Position numbers and translations under genes: made by a program. Source: an uncultured Verrucomicrobia subdivision 3 bacterium (GTDB taxonomy: Bacteria > Verrucomicrobiota > Verrucomicrobiia > Limisphaerales > UBA11358). From it: DNA of 41,210 bases. The stretch covers positions 1 through 41,210 of the forward strand of contig CAISYZ010000196.1 in NCBI GenBank assembly GCA_903889895.1, written 5' to 3'. This document shows positions 33,299 to 41,210 of this stretch, in pieces. The notes beneath the pieces are model-generated. The model did not search any database. It worked only from the letters and a program-made list of their open reading frames with translations, and was not told where the DNA came from. Numbering within the stretch: position 1 is the stretch's first letter; every line of letters begins with the position of its first letter.

Positions 33299-36200
33299 AT
33301 GCCAACCCCGATGACCCGCCGGACCGCCCGCTTGTTGAGCCTGGGCGGATTGGCCTGCGCCGTTTTGTTTTCACCATCCTTGTTGGCCCAGACGCCGGCC
33401 TTTCCGGGCGCGCTGGGTTTCGGCGCCTACGCCACGGGCGGTCGCAACGGCTCGGTCTATCACGTCACCACCCTGGCAGACAGCGGCGCGGGTTCCTTCC
33501 GGACCGGCGTGGGCAGCGGCAACCGCGTGATTGTCTTTGATGTGGGCGGGCACATCACGCTGCTGTCGGCGGTGACCTGCCAGGGCAATCTCACCATCGC
33601 GGGGCAGACGGCGCCGGGCGGGATTTGTTTTGACGCCGGCGAAGTTTCCTTTTCCGCGCGCGCGAACATCGTTTGCCGCTACGTCCGCATCCGCCCCGGC
33701 AGCAATACGTCCAGCGTGAACGACGATTGCCTCGGCATGTATGAAACGACCAACGCGATTTTTGACCACGTTTCCGTGGGCTTCGGACCCTACGACAACA
33801 TTGACGCCGTGACCGCGAACAATCTTTCCTTTCAGAACTGCATTGATTCCAATCCCATCGGCCAGCAATTCGGCGCGCACATGGAAAATGTCGGCGCGTT
33901 CTGCTCGTGGCAATACAACCTGTTCATCAATTCCCACAATCGCAATCCGCTGGCCAAGATCAACGACACGTTCATCAACAACGTGGAATACAACGGCAAC
34001 GCTGGCTACACCACGCACACCAGCACGCCGTTCAAACACGACATCGTGAACAATTATTTCGTGGCCGGGCCGGCCTTCGGCGGCAGCGGGGATTTTCCGT
34101 GGTATCAGGTGGACAAGAACCAGAGCATTTATTATTCGGGCAATCTTTTTGACGGCAACGACAACGGCACGCTGGATGGCAGCACCACCACGCCGTATTG
34201 GTATCAGGGCACCGGCACGGTTTTGAGTTCGCCGTGGTCGTCGTGGACGGCGGTGATTCCCACCGTGTCCGCACCGCTCGCGTGGCGCTACGTCGTCTCG
34301 GCGGCGGGCGCGTTTCCGCGCGACGACATGGACGCGCTCATCATCAGCCAGGCCAAAACCCTCGGCAGCGGCACGACCGGCACCGGCGCGGGCACCGCCG
34401 GCCCGGGAACCGGGCTTTATACGAGCCAGACGCAAACCGGCCTGGCGAACAGCGGCTACGGCACTTTCACGGGCGGCATCGCGCCAGCGAATTATGCCGG
34501 CGACGGCATCGCGGATTACTGGAAGCTGGCCAATAATTTAAGCACGAATGTTTCCTACCCGTTGACGAACACCGCCACCGGCTACACGCTGCTGGAAAAT
34601 TATCTGAACTTTCTCGGCGCGCCGCACGCCGTCACGCGGAGTAACACGCCGGTGGTGGTCAACTTGAGCCAGTTCACCGCCGGCTTTGCCGCGAGTTCCA
34701 CCTACAGCCTCACCAACATCACCAACGGCACGGTCAGCCTTGTCAGCGGCACCAACGTGCTCTTCACCCCGACCGCGAACTTTATCGGCCTCGGGACGTT
34801 CACCTTCACCGTCACCGAGGGCAGCTACGCCATCAGCGCGCCGGTCACGGTTTGCGTCACGCCGATTGCGCCGCCGGCGAGCGCGACGAATTTCTTCGGC
34901 GCGCTGGTCGCCGTCGCCACCAACTCCGCAGCTACCGTCATTGTGCCGCCGAACAATTTGACGTGGCGCGGGGACGGCTCGGCGGACGCGTGGAACACCA
35001 CCAGCTCGAACTGGCTCAACGGCGGCGTTGCGTCCAAATACAAGGACTACGATGTGGTGACGTTTGACGACACCGGCTCGGCGTCGCCGGCGATCGGTCT
35101 GGCCTCAACCGTGACGCCCGGCGCGATTTATTTCAATAACAACAGCCAGAGTTACACGCTTTCCGGCCCGGGCGGCTTTAGCGGTTCCGGGACGCTGGCC
35201 AAGACCGGCAGCGGCACGCTGTTGGTAAATACCACCAACGGCGGTTTTACCGGGAGCGTTGTGCTCAACGGCGGTTCGCTGGTTCTCGGTTCCGGTGCGA
35301 GCGTCGGCAGCGGAACTTTGACTTTCAACAACGGCGCCATCTTGGGAATGTCGGTCAACAACACGATTTATCCGGTCAATCCCGTGGTGGTCGCCGCCGG
35401 TCAGACCGCCACCATCACCAATGTCGGCATCGGGAACGGCTTTTACGGCGCGTTCAGTTCCGGCGACACCAACAGTGTGTTGAATCTGCTCTCCAGCATG
35501 AGCTTTGAGGGGACTGACACCAACCAGTTCAACGGATTTACCGGCACCGTCAGCAACTCGCCCGGCTCGACTTTGCGTTTTGTGGCCACCAGCAATGTCA
35601 TCGGCTCGCTCAACCCGGGCTGGATCATCAACGGCACCATGTCGCCGCGCAACGCCGGCAACACCATTCTGCTCGGTTCCATCAGCGGCTCCGGCTCGTT
35701 GACCGGTCCGCAAACGACAAATACCGGCACCGGCAACACCGCCTACACGATCGGCGGCAATAATTTAAGTTCTTATTTCAGCGGCATCATCGTCAGCAAT
35801 GCCAACAGTAGCAACACGCTTGTCTGTCTCAACAAGGTCGGCACCGGCACGCTCACGCTTGGCGGCAACAACACCTTCGGAGGAACCAACGCCGTTTTTG
35901 GCGGCACGCTGCTGCTCAACGGCACGAACATGCCGTCACTCACCACCGTTTTCAACAATGCCACGCTCGGTGGCACCGGCACCATCAACGGCCCGGTGAC
36001 CGTCAACAGCGGCGGCATGCTTTCGCCCGGCGCCAACAGTGCCGGCACGCTCACCATCAACGGCAACCTCACCAACAATTCGCCCGTCCTGTATTTCAGC
36101 CTGTCCGGTTCGCCGGCCGGCGCGAACGACCTCATCAACCTGAATTCGAGTGGCAAGTTGGCGATGAGCGGCCCGCAGATGTTCAACTTTACCCTCACCA

Positions 36201-37933
36201 GCAACGCGCTCGGCGCCGGCACCTACAACTTGATTCAGGGCGCGACCAATTCCACCGCCGGCGCCATGCTCACCAACAACCTGCCCGGCAACACGCGGCA
36301 GTCGCTCACGATGAATCAGACTTCAGCGGGCATCCAGCTCCTCGTTTCTGGAAACGCCGCTTCGCTCGTCTGGCGCGGCACCAACGGCAACGCCTGGGAT
36401 TTGTCCACGACGACCAACTGGCTGAACGCCGGCAACGCGGATATTTTCTACAATCTGGATCAGGTCGTGTTCAACGACACCGCGACCAACGGCGGCGTCA
36501 ACCTCAGCGGTAACGTGTCGCCCGCCACGCTGCTCGTGAGCAACAATGCCACCAGCTTCACTTTCAGCAACGGGGTCATTGCCGGGTTCACCGCCTTGAC
36601 CAAAGCTGGCGCGGGCACGCTGACCTTGAACGCCAGCAATGCTTACACCGGCGGCACGCTGGTCAGCGGCGGCACGCTCAGCGTGAACAACGGCAACGCG
36701 CTCGGCACCGGCGCGGTCGCGCTCACCGGCGGCACCTTGCATTTCAACAGCGTCGGCCCCGGCAATAACATCGTTGCCACCGGCACGAACACGTTGTGGG
36801 TCAGTTCGTCGTCCGCCAATATTTACACCGGTTTCAATCTCACCGGCTCCGGCCGCCTGAACCTGACGATTGACGGAGGCGATGTTTTCTCGGCCAGCGG
36901 CGATTGGTCGGGCTTTGGCGGCTATATTTATTTTACGGGCGGCAAGAGCCTCCGCATCTATGGCAGCAGCGCCAATGTCAGCAGCGCCAACGCCGTCTGG
37001 GATCTCGGCAGCGCCGGCGGCATTTACAACAAAACCGGCGGCTACACCATTTATCTCGGCGCCCTGTTCGGTGGCAGCGGCACGACACTCACCGGTGCCA
37101 GCACCGCGTCCGTGGGCACAACGACTTATCAAGTTGGCGACTTGAACACGAACTGCACTTTCGCCGGCGTCATTGCCGACGGCGCCTCGCCGACCGCGCT
37201 CGTGAAAGCCGGCACCGCCAGCCTCACGCTCACCGGCACGAACAGTTTCAGCGACAGCACCACCGTCAGCGCCGGCACCTTGTGCGCGGACAACCTTTCC
37301 GGCAGCGCCACCGGCACGAGTTCGCTGGAAGTTTTCTCCGGCGCGGTGCTCACCGGCTTCGGCATCATCGGCGGCGCGGCGACGATTGACAACGGCGCGA
37401 CGCTCGCACCCGGCGACCCGCTCGGCACGCTCACCTTCACGAACAACCTCACGCTGAATGACAATTCGCTCCTCCAGTTCGGCCTGGGCACCAACAGCGA
37501 CGCCGTCAAGGTCGGCGGCAACCTTGCGTTGACGGGTTTGCTGAGCGTCACCAACGCCGGCGGCTTCGGGCCGGGCAGCTATCCCTTGTTCACCTGCACC
37601 GGCGCGTTGAATTTCGGAAACCTCCAGCTCGTCGCGGCGCCGGCGGGCTACAGCTACAGTTTCAACACCAACACCGCTGGCGTGGTAAAACTCGTCGTCG
37701 CGCTGCCCGCCATCGGCAGTTCGGCGGTCAACAGCGGCGGCCGGTTTGTCTTTTCCGGCACCGGCGGCACCCCCGGCGGCACCTATTACGTCGTCACTTC
37801 GACCAACCTCGCCACGGCGGTGACCAACTGGACGCGGGTTTTGACCAACCAGTTCGACGGCAGCGGCAATTTTTCCGTGACCAACAATCCCGCCACCAAC
37901 GCGCAGTATTTCTACCGGCTCCAGTTGCAATAA
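33299..37933 (+). CDS. Giant beta-strand-repeat protein with pectate-lyase-like head
   Basis: About 1544 residues, exported (signal peptide around residues 1-30: TARLLSLGGLACAVLFSPSLLAQ). Residues ~32-330 resemble a PL1-type pectate lyase beta-helix: FPGALGFGAYATGGRNGSVYHVTTLADSG, then IVCRYVRIRPG and NAIFDHVSVGFG. After a linker with Ig-like features, residues ~550-1450 contain many autotransporter-associated beta-strand repeats: LTKAGAGTLTLNASNAYTGG, the G-G-T-L pattern, and two TWRGDG/VWRGTN unit starts. The end (WTRVLTNQFDGSGNFSVTN, YFYRLQLQ) is the C-terminal motif common in verrucomicrobial surface proteins. No autotransporter barrel is present, so export and attachment must differ from classical type V secretion. 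Starts at 33299 or 33311 are equally possible. Confidence 0.87.
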   Translation: MPTPMTRRTARLLSLGGLACAVLFSPSLLAQTPAFPGALGFGAYATGGRNGSVYHVTTLADSGAGSFRTGVGSGNRVIVFDVGGHITLLSAVTCQGNLTIAGQTAPGGICFDAGEVSFSARANIVCRYVRIRPGSNTSSVNDDCLGMYETTNAIFDHVSVGFGPYDNIDAVTANNLSFQNCIDSNPIGQQFGAHMENVGAFCSWQYNLFINSHNRNPLAKINDTFINNVEYNGNAGYTTHTSTPFKHDIVNNYFVAGPAFGGSGDFPWYQVDKNQSIYYSGNLFDGNDNGTLDGSTTTPYWYQGTGTVLSSPWSSWTAVIPTVSAPLAWRYVVSAAGAFPRDDMDALIISQAKTLGSGTTGTGAGTAGPGTGLYTSQTQTGLANSGYGTFTGGIAPANYAGDGIADYWKLANNLSTNVSYPLTNTATGYTLLENYLNFLGAPHAVTRSNTPVVVNLSQFTAGFAASSTYSLTNITNGTVSLVSGTNVLFTPTANFIGLGTFTFTVTEGSYAISAPVTVCVTPIAPPASATNFFGALVAVATNSAATVIVPPNNLTWRGDGSADAWNTTSSNWLNGGVASKYKDYDVVTFDDTGSASPAIGLASTVTPGAIYFNNNSQSYTLSGPGGFSGSGTLAKTGSGTLLVNTTNGGFTGSVVLNGGSLVLGSGASVGSGTLTFNNGAILGMSVNNTIYPVNPVVVAAGQTATITNVGIGNGFYGAFSSGDTNSVLNLLSSMSFEGTDTNQFNGFTGTVSNSPGSTLRFVATSNVIGSLNPGWIINGTMSPRNAGNTILLGSISGSGSLTGPQTTNTGTGNTAYTIGGNNLSSYFSGIIVSNANSSNTLVCLNKVGTGTLTLGGNNTFGGTNAVFGGTLLLNGTNMPSLTTVFNNATLGGTGTINGPVTVNSGGMLSPGANSAGTLTINGNLTNNSPVLYFSLSGSPAGANDLINLNSSGKLAMSGPQMFNFTLTSNALGAGTYNLIQGATNSTAGAMLTNNLPGNTRQSLTMNQTSAGIQLLVSGNAASLVWRGTNGNAWDLSTTTNWLNAGNADIFYNLDQVVFNDTATNGGVNLSGNVSPATLLVSNNATSFTFSNGVIAGFTALTKAGAGTLTLNASNAYTGGTLVSGGTLSVNNGNALGTGAVALTGGTLHFNSVGPGNNIVATGTNTLWVSSSSANIYTGFNLTGSGRLNLTIDGGDVFSASGDWSGFGGYIYFTGGKSLRIYGSSANVSSANAVWDLGSAGGIYNKTGGYTIYLGALFGGSGTTLTGASTASVGTTTYQVGDLNTNCTFAGVIADGASPTALVKAGTASLTLTGTNSFSDSTTVSAGTLCADNLSGSATGTSSLEVFSGAVLTGFGIIGGAATIDNGATLAPGDPLGTLTFTNNLTLNDNSLLQFGLGTNSDAVKVGGNLALTGLLSVTNAGGFGPGSYPLFTCTGALNFGNLQLVAAPAGYSYSFNTNTAGVVKLVVALPAIGSSAVNSGGRFVFSGTGGTPGGTYYVVTSTNLATAVTNWTRVLTNQFDGSGNFSVTNNPATNAQYFYRLQLQ

Positions 37934-37969
37934 CCTTGCGCCCCGTCCCGCTTCGGTAAAAATTCCGGC

Positions 37970-38539
37970 GTGAACGAAAAATTCTCCGCCGCCGTCCGCC
38001 GCTTTGACGCTGAAAATTCCCGCGACCCCAATCTGGAAAACGGCCGCCCGCGCGAACTGCTTTATGCCGAGCGTTTGACGGGCTGGGTTTTGAAACTCTG
38101 CCCGGCCGCTTCCGAGCCGCTGCGCCTCGCCGCGCGCTGCCAGCACATTTGCCGCTGGGAAAGCCCGCGCGAAAAGTATCCGCTGACCCGCCCCGGCTAT
38201 CTGAAGTGGCGCGCGGACTTGAAGAAGTTCCACGCCGAGAAATCCGGCGTCATTCTTCACGAGGTCGGCTATGACGACGACACCATCCGGCGCGTGCAGG
38301 ACTTGAACCTCAAGAAAAACTTCCCCGCCGACGCTGAATGCCGCGTGCTGGAGGATGCCCTCTGCCTCGTGTTTCTCGAATTCCAGTTCGCCGCGCTGGC
38401 CGCCAAGAGCGACGATGAGAAGATGGTCAATGCCCTGCGCAAGTCCTGGGAGAAGATGACCGACGCCGCGCGCGCCGAAGCCTTGAAGTTGAATTTCGGC
38501 GAGCACGAAAAGGCGCTCGTCGCCCGCGCCCTCGCGTAA
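37970..38539 (+). CDS. DUF4202 domain-containing protein
   Basis: A 189-residue soluble helical protein starting from a GTG. The DUF4202 pattern is clear: AVRRFDAENSRDPNLENGR, ELLYAERLTGWVLKLCP, LRLAARCQHICRWESPR, YPLTRPGYLKWRADLKKFHA and EDALCLVFLEFQFAALA. The conserved His (QHICRW) and acidic residues (VLEDALCLVFLE) give it an HD-domain-like look, but the function is not established. It lies 36 bp after the giant repeat protein on the same strand. I see no ribosome-binding site that would exclude another start, but the family N-terminus begins here. Confidence 0.85.
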   Translation: MNEKFSAAVRRFDAENSRDPNLENGRPRELLYAERLTGWVLKLCPAASEPLRLAARCQHICRWESPREKYPLTRPGYLKWRADLKKFHAEKSGVILHEVGYDDDTIRRVQDLNLKKNFPADAECRVLEDALCLVFLEFQFAALAAKSDDEKMVNALRKSWEKMTDAARAEALKLNFGEHEKALVARALA

Positions 38540-38692
38540 AGCGGGCTGGCTTTCAACGCGGTCATTTTTGGATCGCCCCGAAGGCGGTGTGGGCGGTCTG
38601 GCAACCCAAGAGCCGGGGAATCGCGCTGCGGGCGCACATCGCCAATTCATGCGGTATCATTGCTGCTGGAACTTTATTATGATTCCGAATTA

Positions 38693-39073
38693 ATGAACCC
38701 CGCTGCCAACCCTCCGCAGCCCGGCGAGCCTTATCGTCATTGCCGGGCCAAACGCGCCAATGGTCCCGGCATGGTGTTTTGCCTCAACGATCAGTTTTCC
38801 GATTGCGAGCACGTCGGCTATATGGCTCAGCTCAAGCTTTGCCTCAATCCCGACCGGGAGCGCATCATTGCCCGCACGATGGCGCTTGAACCCGGGGCGT
38901 GTTCTATGCTAACCTCAATCAGAAGATCCCGTCCTATGGCCAAGACCACCCTTGACAAACCCGATTGGAAGCGCCGCAAAGAGCGGAAGACCATTATTTA
39001 TGTCACGCTTTTTTCTTTGGCGTTCGGTGCCATCATCATCGCCATCATGTGGTTCACCAACAAACAAAGATGA
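38693..39073 (+). CDS. Hypothetical protein with Cys-rich head and C-terminal TM segment
   Basis: A 126-residue protein of unknown family. Residues 1-~70 carry four Cys (YRHCRAKR, MVFCLND, DCEHVGYM, LKLCLNP). The C-terminal ~45 residues (MAKTTLDKPDWKRRKERKT followed by IIYVTLFSLAFGAIIIAIMWF) are a basic stretch and one membrane span. An internal in-frame ATG at 38937 could start a separate 45-residue membrane peptide, since the two halves look unrelated, so this may be two coding units read as one. The upstream 150 bp contain no other ORF. Confidence 0.5.
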   Translation: MNPAANPPQPGEPYRHCRAKRANGPGMVFCLNDQFSDCEHVGYMAQLKLCLNPDRERIIARTMALEPGACSMLTSIRRSRPMAKTTLDKPDWKRRKERKTIIYVTLFSLAFGAIIIAIMWFTNKQR

Positions 39074-39145
39074 TTCATCCCGTTTGCGAACCATGACGGC
39101 GGCCGCCAGCCTGACCAACATCACTATTGCCCCAGCTTTATTTTC

Positions 39146-39523
39146 ATGACCAAATTAATTTCACTCCGCTATGCCACGCTGTTGGCCACGGTGCTGCTTG
39201 CCTTCGGTCTCGTCACCCGCGGTCACGCGCAGAACAACGACAACCTCGCCACGCTCGACGACGCCTATGCCACGCTCGCGCACGCCGACCACGATTACAA
39301 AGGCCATCGCGCCCGCGCCATGAAACAGATTGAGCTGGTGGTGCAGGCCTTGGGCGGCAGCATCAGCGGCAAGGGCAGGGGGCACGAACCGCAGGCAACG
39401 TCCGACGAACAGTTGCGCGCCGCGCAAGGTTTGCTGGGGCAGGTCACTGGCCTCAAGGGCAAGGCCGCCAAACATCTGGCCCGCGCCAGCAAGGAACTTG
39501 GCATTGCCCTTTCCATTAAATGA
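39146..39523 (+). CDS. Exported small helical protein, unknown function
   Basis: A 125-residue protein. Signal peptide MTKLISLRYATLLATVLLAFG, ending in HAQN. The mature part is short, charged and helical (LDDAYATLAHADHDYKGHRA, RAMKQIELVVQALGGSIS) with many Ala and His residues and no Cys. Proteins of this kind occur in other Verrucomicrobia as far as I recall, without assigned function. It is followed about 90 bp later by another exported protein on the same strand. Confidence 0.7.
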   Translation: MTKLISLRYATLLATVLLAFGLVTRGHAQNNDNLATLDDAYATLAHADHDYKGHRARAMKQIELVVQALGGSISGKGRGHEPQATSDEQLRAAQGLLGQVTGLKGKAAKHLARASKELGIALSIK

Positions 39524-39613
39524 GCTTGCCACCGCCACCAAACGCCCGCGCCAAAGGTGGCAGGCTGGCCGCCGGATTAAATTAAACGCATCATTCCCGT
39601 TGTCCCTTACGCC

Positions 39614-40261
39614 ATGAAGCTGAAAGCGCTCCGCCTTCAAATCATCCTCGCCGCCCTCGTGGCCTGGCCGCTCGTCGGATTCGCGCAGACCTCCATGCCC
39701 GCCGTTTCTGAGTTTGCCGCCGGCAAGACCCCCACCGCCTCCCTCGGCATCATCAACAGCCTCACTTTACCGGGCTACGCGTTTGAATTAATGCTTGGCT
39801 TCAATCAGGGCCCGCGGCTCTCCGTGGATTCCGCGCCGGGCATGGTGCTGGTGCCGCAAAGTGCCGCCAACTCCAATGCCGTGGGTTTTACCGCCAGCTT
39901 CAATCTCGCCAACGCCACCGCCACGGACCGCACCTTCACCTTTCTGGCGCCGTATTACGCCAGCCTCCGCGTCGGCTTTCGCGTGCTGGATAGCAACGAC
40001 AATGTCGTCTGGCAATCTTATCAACTGTTAGTGGACATCCCGCCGCAATTGCCGCCGGCCACGTTGACGCTGCCCCACCAATCCAGCTGGAGCAATCAGG
40101 TCTTTGTGCCGGTCTATAAAAACAATCAGGTCGTGCTCGGACCGGGCAATTACACGCTGGAAGCCGAGGTGCTTGGCACGCCTGCCTATTCCGTGCGCTC
40201 CGCCTTCACCGTGGGCATCATCGTCGTTGACCCCGTCCTGCCGCCCGTCGGGCTGCACTAA
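39614..40261 (+). CDS. Exported beta-rich protein, unknown function
   Basis: A 215-residue protein. Signal peptide MKLKALRLQIILAALVAWPL, ending in GFAQT. The mature chain is predicted beta-sandwich: repeated short hydrophobic strands (GFTASFNLANATATDRTFTF, RVGFRVLDSNDNVVWQSYQL, GNYTLEAEVLG) recalling BsuPI-like or fibronectin-type folds. No catalytic motif seen. A strong terminator follows, so it ends the transcriptional unit that may begin with the gene at 39146. Confidence 0.7.
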   Translation: MKLKALRLQIILAALVAWPLVGFAQTSMPAVSEFAAGKTPTASLGIINSLTLPGYAFELMLGFNQGPRLSVDSAPGMVLVPQSAANSNAVGFTASFNLANATATDRTFTFLAPYYASLRVGFRVLDSNDNVVWQSYQLLVDIPPQLPPATLTLPHQSSWSNQVFVPVYKNNQVVLGPGNYTLEAEVLGTPAYSVRSAFTVGIIVVDPVLPPVGLH

Positions 40262-40309
40262 CCCCGCTTTTTCGCCGGGAAAAAACCAGACGCTCAGAAG
40301 GCCCATGGT

Positions 40310-40343
40310 AGCCAGCTTGAAGATAATTCAAGCTGGCTTTTTC
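40310..40343 (+). terminator. Intrinsic terminator
   Basis: A perfect 12-bp stem AGCCAGCTTGAA (40310-40321) / TTCAAGCTGGCT (40327-40338) with a 5-nt loop, followed by TTTTTC. It lies 48 bp after the stop of the beta-rich exported protein. Confidence 0.92.
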
Positions 40344-40426
40344 TTTGCGCCCAGCCCGTCCGCTCGGTGCGCGGGGCGGCGCAGATTTCTATTTACAAGG
40401 GCGCGCAAAAGATTAATTTTGAAATC

Positions 40427-40750
40427 ATGAGTGGAACCGAGTGGCATCAATGGCAACCAGCAAAGCCCAAAGAATATTACCCATTCGGTGGCCAGTCCGG
40501 CCAGTTTGGCGGCCATCCTGGCGGGGTGCGTCGTCCGCCGGACGAGGTTTTGCACGAGGCTTATGTGCAGGTGGAACGCAAAAGTTTCAAGCTCTCCCTC
40601 AAGCGCAATGACAAGGGCGTCTATCTCCGCATCACGGAGGGCGTCAACGGCCGGTTTTCCTCCGTGGTGGTGCCGGACTCGGGCTTGAAGGAGTTTCAGC
40701 GGCTCCTCGGGGAGATGATCGCCGCCGATGTTCCGCCGCCCGCCGCCTGA
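40427..40750 (+). CDS. PUR-domain nucleic-acid-binding protein
   Basis: A 107-residue protein. The second half (VERKSFKLSLKRNDKGVYLR, ITEGVNGRFSSVVVPDSG, LKEFQRLLGEMI) fits the PUR repeat: four beta strands with K-x-F-x-L-x-x-K-x-N-x-x-G-x-Y-L-R-I and a following helix, as in Pur-alpha and the bacterial PUR proteins. These bind single-stranded, purine-rich DNA or RNA and pair as dimers. The N-terminal part is Gly/Pro-rich and probably disordered. The ATG at 40427 follows an AT-rich stretch; an upstream in-frame start would add unlikely residues. The gene ends 56 bp before the leader of array D, making it a candidate partner, though that is inferred from position only. Confidence 0.72.
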   Translation: MSGTEWHQWQPAKPKEYYPFGGQSGQFGGHPGGVRRPPDEVLHEAYVQVERKSFKLSLKRNDKGVYLRITEGVNGRFSSVVVPDSGLKEFQRLLGEMIAADVPPPAA

Positions 40751-40805
40751 AATCCGCCTCCTTTCCCTCGGTAGGCCCTTAACTCGCCTAATTGCCTCAA
40801 TTTGG

Positions 40806-40848
40806 GGCAAAACCACCCGTTTGCCCCTCTAATTGGCTTTTTTTATAC
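40806..40848 (+). promoter_or_regulatory. Conserved 43-bp array leader with promoter (copy 2)
   Basis: Same element as the minus-strand copy at 7708-7666: differences only at leader positions 8, 14, 19 and 23. It has -35-like TTGCCC (40821-40826), a 17-bp spacer and -10-like TATACA (40844-40849), the last base falling just outside the shared segment. Transcription would start about 40856, within the first unit of array D. A TTG codon (40833-40835) opens a frame TTG-GCT-TTT-TTT-ATA that continues through the array in both copies. Confidence 0.85.
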
Positions 40849-40850
40849 AG

Positions 40851-41210
40851 GTAGAGACGTCTCGGACTCAGGTAAAGACGTCTCGGACTCAGGTAAAGAC
40901 GTCTCGGACTCAGGTAAAGACGTCTCGGAGTCAGGTAAAGACGTCTCGGAGTCAGGTAAAGACGTCTCGGAGTCAGGTCAAGACGTCTCGGGTTCAGGCG
41001 AAGACGTCTCGGGCTCAGGTAAAGACGTCTCGGGCTCAGGTAAAGACGTCTCGGGTTCAGGCCAAGACATCTCGGGTTCAGGCGAAGACGTCTCGGGTTC
41101 AGGTCAAGACGTCTCGGGTTCAGGTCAAGACGTCTCGGGTTCAGGTCAAGACGTCTCGGGTTCAGGTCAAGACGTCTCGGGTTCAGGTCAAGACGTCTCG
41201 GGTTCAGGTC
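40851..41210 (+). repeat. Array D: 21-bp tandem repeat, at least 17 units, cut by window end
   Basis: Seventeen full 21-bp units (40851-41207) plus three bases. The constant part is AAGACGTCTCGG with the palindrome AGACGTCT (extended to GAGACGTCTC in unit 1). Variable positions show an ordered change: units 1-3 carry GACTCAG, 4-6 GAGTCAG, later ones GGYTCAG, and the last five visible units are identical. No indels occur. The frames GKDVSxS and QVKTSRx are both open, as expected for a stop-free 21-bp unit. The array extends beyond the window, so its total length is unknown. Confidence 0.93.

Noticed and set aside
36323-38650. 775-codon minus-strand ORF
   Set aside because: It is antisense to the repeat giant and the DUF4202 gene; Ala/Gly/Arg-rich with no recognisable domain.
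40806-40848. Leader as an intrinsic terminator (T-run)
   Set aside because: No stable GC-rich stem precedes the T-run in either copy; the conserved -35/-10 spacing fits a promoter better.

Overview
The window looks like a chromosomal segment of a Verrucomicrobiota bacterium, probably of the Pedosphaera/Limisphaerales type. This is inferred from gene content, not from a marker phylogeny: a TIGR03790-family protein, several G-type prepilin-like proteins with H-X9-DG style tails, a giant autotransporter-associated beta-strand-repeat protein, Tat-exported Gfo/Idh/MocA dehydrogenases, DUF4202, and a homodimeric AceE. Coding regions are GC-rich; a few small islands (about 7.9-8.5 kb and 31.4-32.7 kb) are visibly AT-richer and carry cassette-like or repeat-like material.

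Layout. 0-3.5 kb (minus): 3'-truncated ftsK and two tandemly duplicated pseudopilin genes with a TATAAT/palindrome promoter region. 3.6-6.6 kb: rsmI, a Tat-signal Gfo/Idh/MocA oxidoreductase, and convergent tatD. 6.7-8.7 kb: a repeat-rich island with a REP-like element, two 21-bp-period arrays (A and B), a conserved leader, a nested-hairpin element, a lipoprotein gene bounded by an 11-bp inverted repeat resembling integron attC ends, and an IS110-like N-terminal remnant. 8.7-13.3 kb (minus): TIGR03790 protein, GH5 glycosidase, MBL-fold hydrolase, prepilin-like protein. 13.7-19.5 kb: recN, a stand-alone fumarase beta domain, a lipoate-ligase-like gene divergent from aceE. 19.5-24.1 kb: tRNA-Phe and a three-gene cytochrome module (1, 7 and 11 c-heme sites, the last fused to a cytochrome b-like membrane domain), with a terminator after each gene. 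24.2-28.7 kb: a multi-PAS hybrid histidine kinase and a convergent DUF4139 protein. 28.9-31.4 kb: a CBM9-like/PKD protein and a GH28-like protein. 31.4-32.7 kb: array C and small membrane ORFs. 32.7-40.8 kb: YlbF-like protein with a Cys/His tail, the beta-strand-repeat giant with a pectate-lyase-like head, DUF4202, three small proteins of unknown role, and a PUR-domain protein. 40.8-41.2 kb: leader plus array D, running off the window.

Most notable signal. Four separate arrays share an exact 21-bp period but have four unrelated unit sequences. Arrays B and D, about 33 kb apart and in opposite orientation, are preceded by the same 43-bp leader (39 of 43 identical; the array-proximal 20 bp identical). 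The leader contains a sigma70-like promoter with 17-bp spacing aimed into the array. Array units carry short palindromic cores, different in each array. A constant leader in front of exchangeable repeat units matches no element type I know. It could be a transcribed noncoding array, a tandem protein-binding array, or an unusual heptad-repeat gene family.

Physiology suggested by the rest: a heterotrophic polysaccharide degrader (GH5, GH28, pectate-lyase-like and carbohydrate-binding proteins) with a pyruvate dehydrogenase/TCA route and a quinone-linked multiheme cytochrome chain.
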